Source: Achromobacter sp. AONIH1 (GTDB taxonomy: Bacteria; Pseudomonadota; Gammaproteobacteria; Burkholderiales; Burkholderiaceae_B). Taken from it: a stretch of 64,000 bases of DNA. This document shows positions 63,786 to 64,000 of the stretch, in pieces. The notes below the pieces were generated by a model that searched no databases, had not been told where the DNA came from, and saw only the letters and a list, made by a program, of their open reading frames with translations. Position numbers and translations under genes: made by a program. The stretch's first letter is position 1. Each line of letters begins with the position of its first letter. Location of the stretch: the NCBI RefSeq assembly GCF_002902905.1, contig NZ_CP026124.1, positions 5,456,001 to 5,520,000 on the forward strand, in the 5' to 3' direction.

Positions 63786-64000
63786 GGCAGCCACGGCACC
63801 TGCCCGAAAAAGGGATCGTCATCATAGACAGATCCGGCGCATCGAGATGCAAGCCAACAGTCAAGATTTGAGCAAGATTTGTCAACGCGGCAGCCAGCGT
63901 TCCACACGACGGCAGGCCCGGCCTGGGTTGCGAGCGTCCCGCCGCCAGACAGCCTGCGCCGCCAACGGACAAAGCGGGTCCGGATTGCAAATTTATTCAC

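Overview
This GC-rich, densely coded window looks like a betaproteobacterial chromosome, most likely of the Bordetella/Achromobacter group (family Alcaligenaceae). The grounds are the leuC-leuD-leuB-asd-fimV-truA-trpF gene order, a Bug-type (TctC) binding protein, a LapA/BrtA-like adhesin locus, and a REP-like intergenic element of a type I associate with these genera. No database search could be run, so all names rest on protein motifs, gene order and remembered family features.

Layout. 0-2.4 kb: an F-box-like/leucine-rich-repeat protein, a small Gly-rich lipoprotein and a tRNA-Val(GAC) with its own promoter and terminator. 2.5-12 kb: a leftward housekeeping block (leuC, leuD, leuB, asd, a short fimV-like gene with a collagen-like tract, truA, a stray TRAP binding protein, trpF). 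12.5-31.5 kb: a rightward biofilm-adhesin island with a TolC-type outer-membrane channel, a 70-residue orphan protein, a type I secretion ABC transporter and membrane-fusion protein, a LuxR-type regulator, a 3358-residue RTX adhesin built on ten near-identical 627-bp repeats, then lapG-like and lapD-like genes. 31.5-35.5 kb: a LysR regulator divergent from a hydrolase and a TctC protein, and an M48 lipoprotein protease. 35.5-43 kb: aroC, an intact EAL phosphodiesterase, a second LapD-like receptor, a sensor kinase and a convergently placed response regulator. 43-49.9 kb: selO, a DUF2069 gene, yihY, a CBS protein, dusA, thrB and a BPSS1780-like membrane protein. 49.9-58.5 kb: a compact Tad (Flp pilus) operon on the minus strand, tightly coupled by 4-bp overlaps, with an FHA-CpaF fusion. 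58.8-64 kb: an ArsR/SdpI pair, an acyltransferase, a GlxA-type AraC regulator, a rhodanese and an exported CHAT-like protein.

How the parts work together. The central island has every part of the Lap pathway. The adhesin has an N-terminal retention module with a Thr-Ala-Ala-Val site at residues 112-115, a matching type I exporter, a periplasmic cysteine protease (LapG) that would cut there, and an inner-membrane degenerate GGDEF/EAL receptor (LapD) that would hold LapG when c-di-GMP is high. An EAL phosphodiesterase and a second, diverged LapD about 7 kb downstream suggest a wider c-di-GMP network. The Tad operon adds a second attachment machine. The least explained items are the F-box-like/LRR protein, the second LapD with its kinase and regulator, the repeat history of the adhesin, the exported degenerate CHAT protein, and the tandem 16-bp repeat in front of the ArsR gene.
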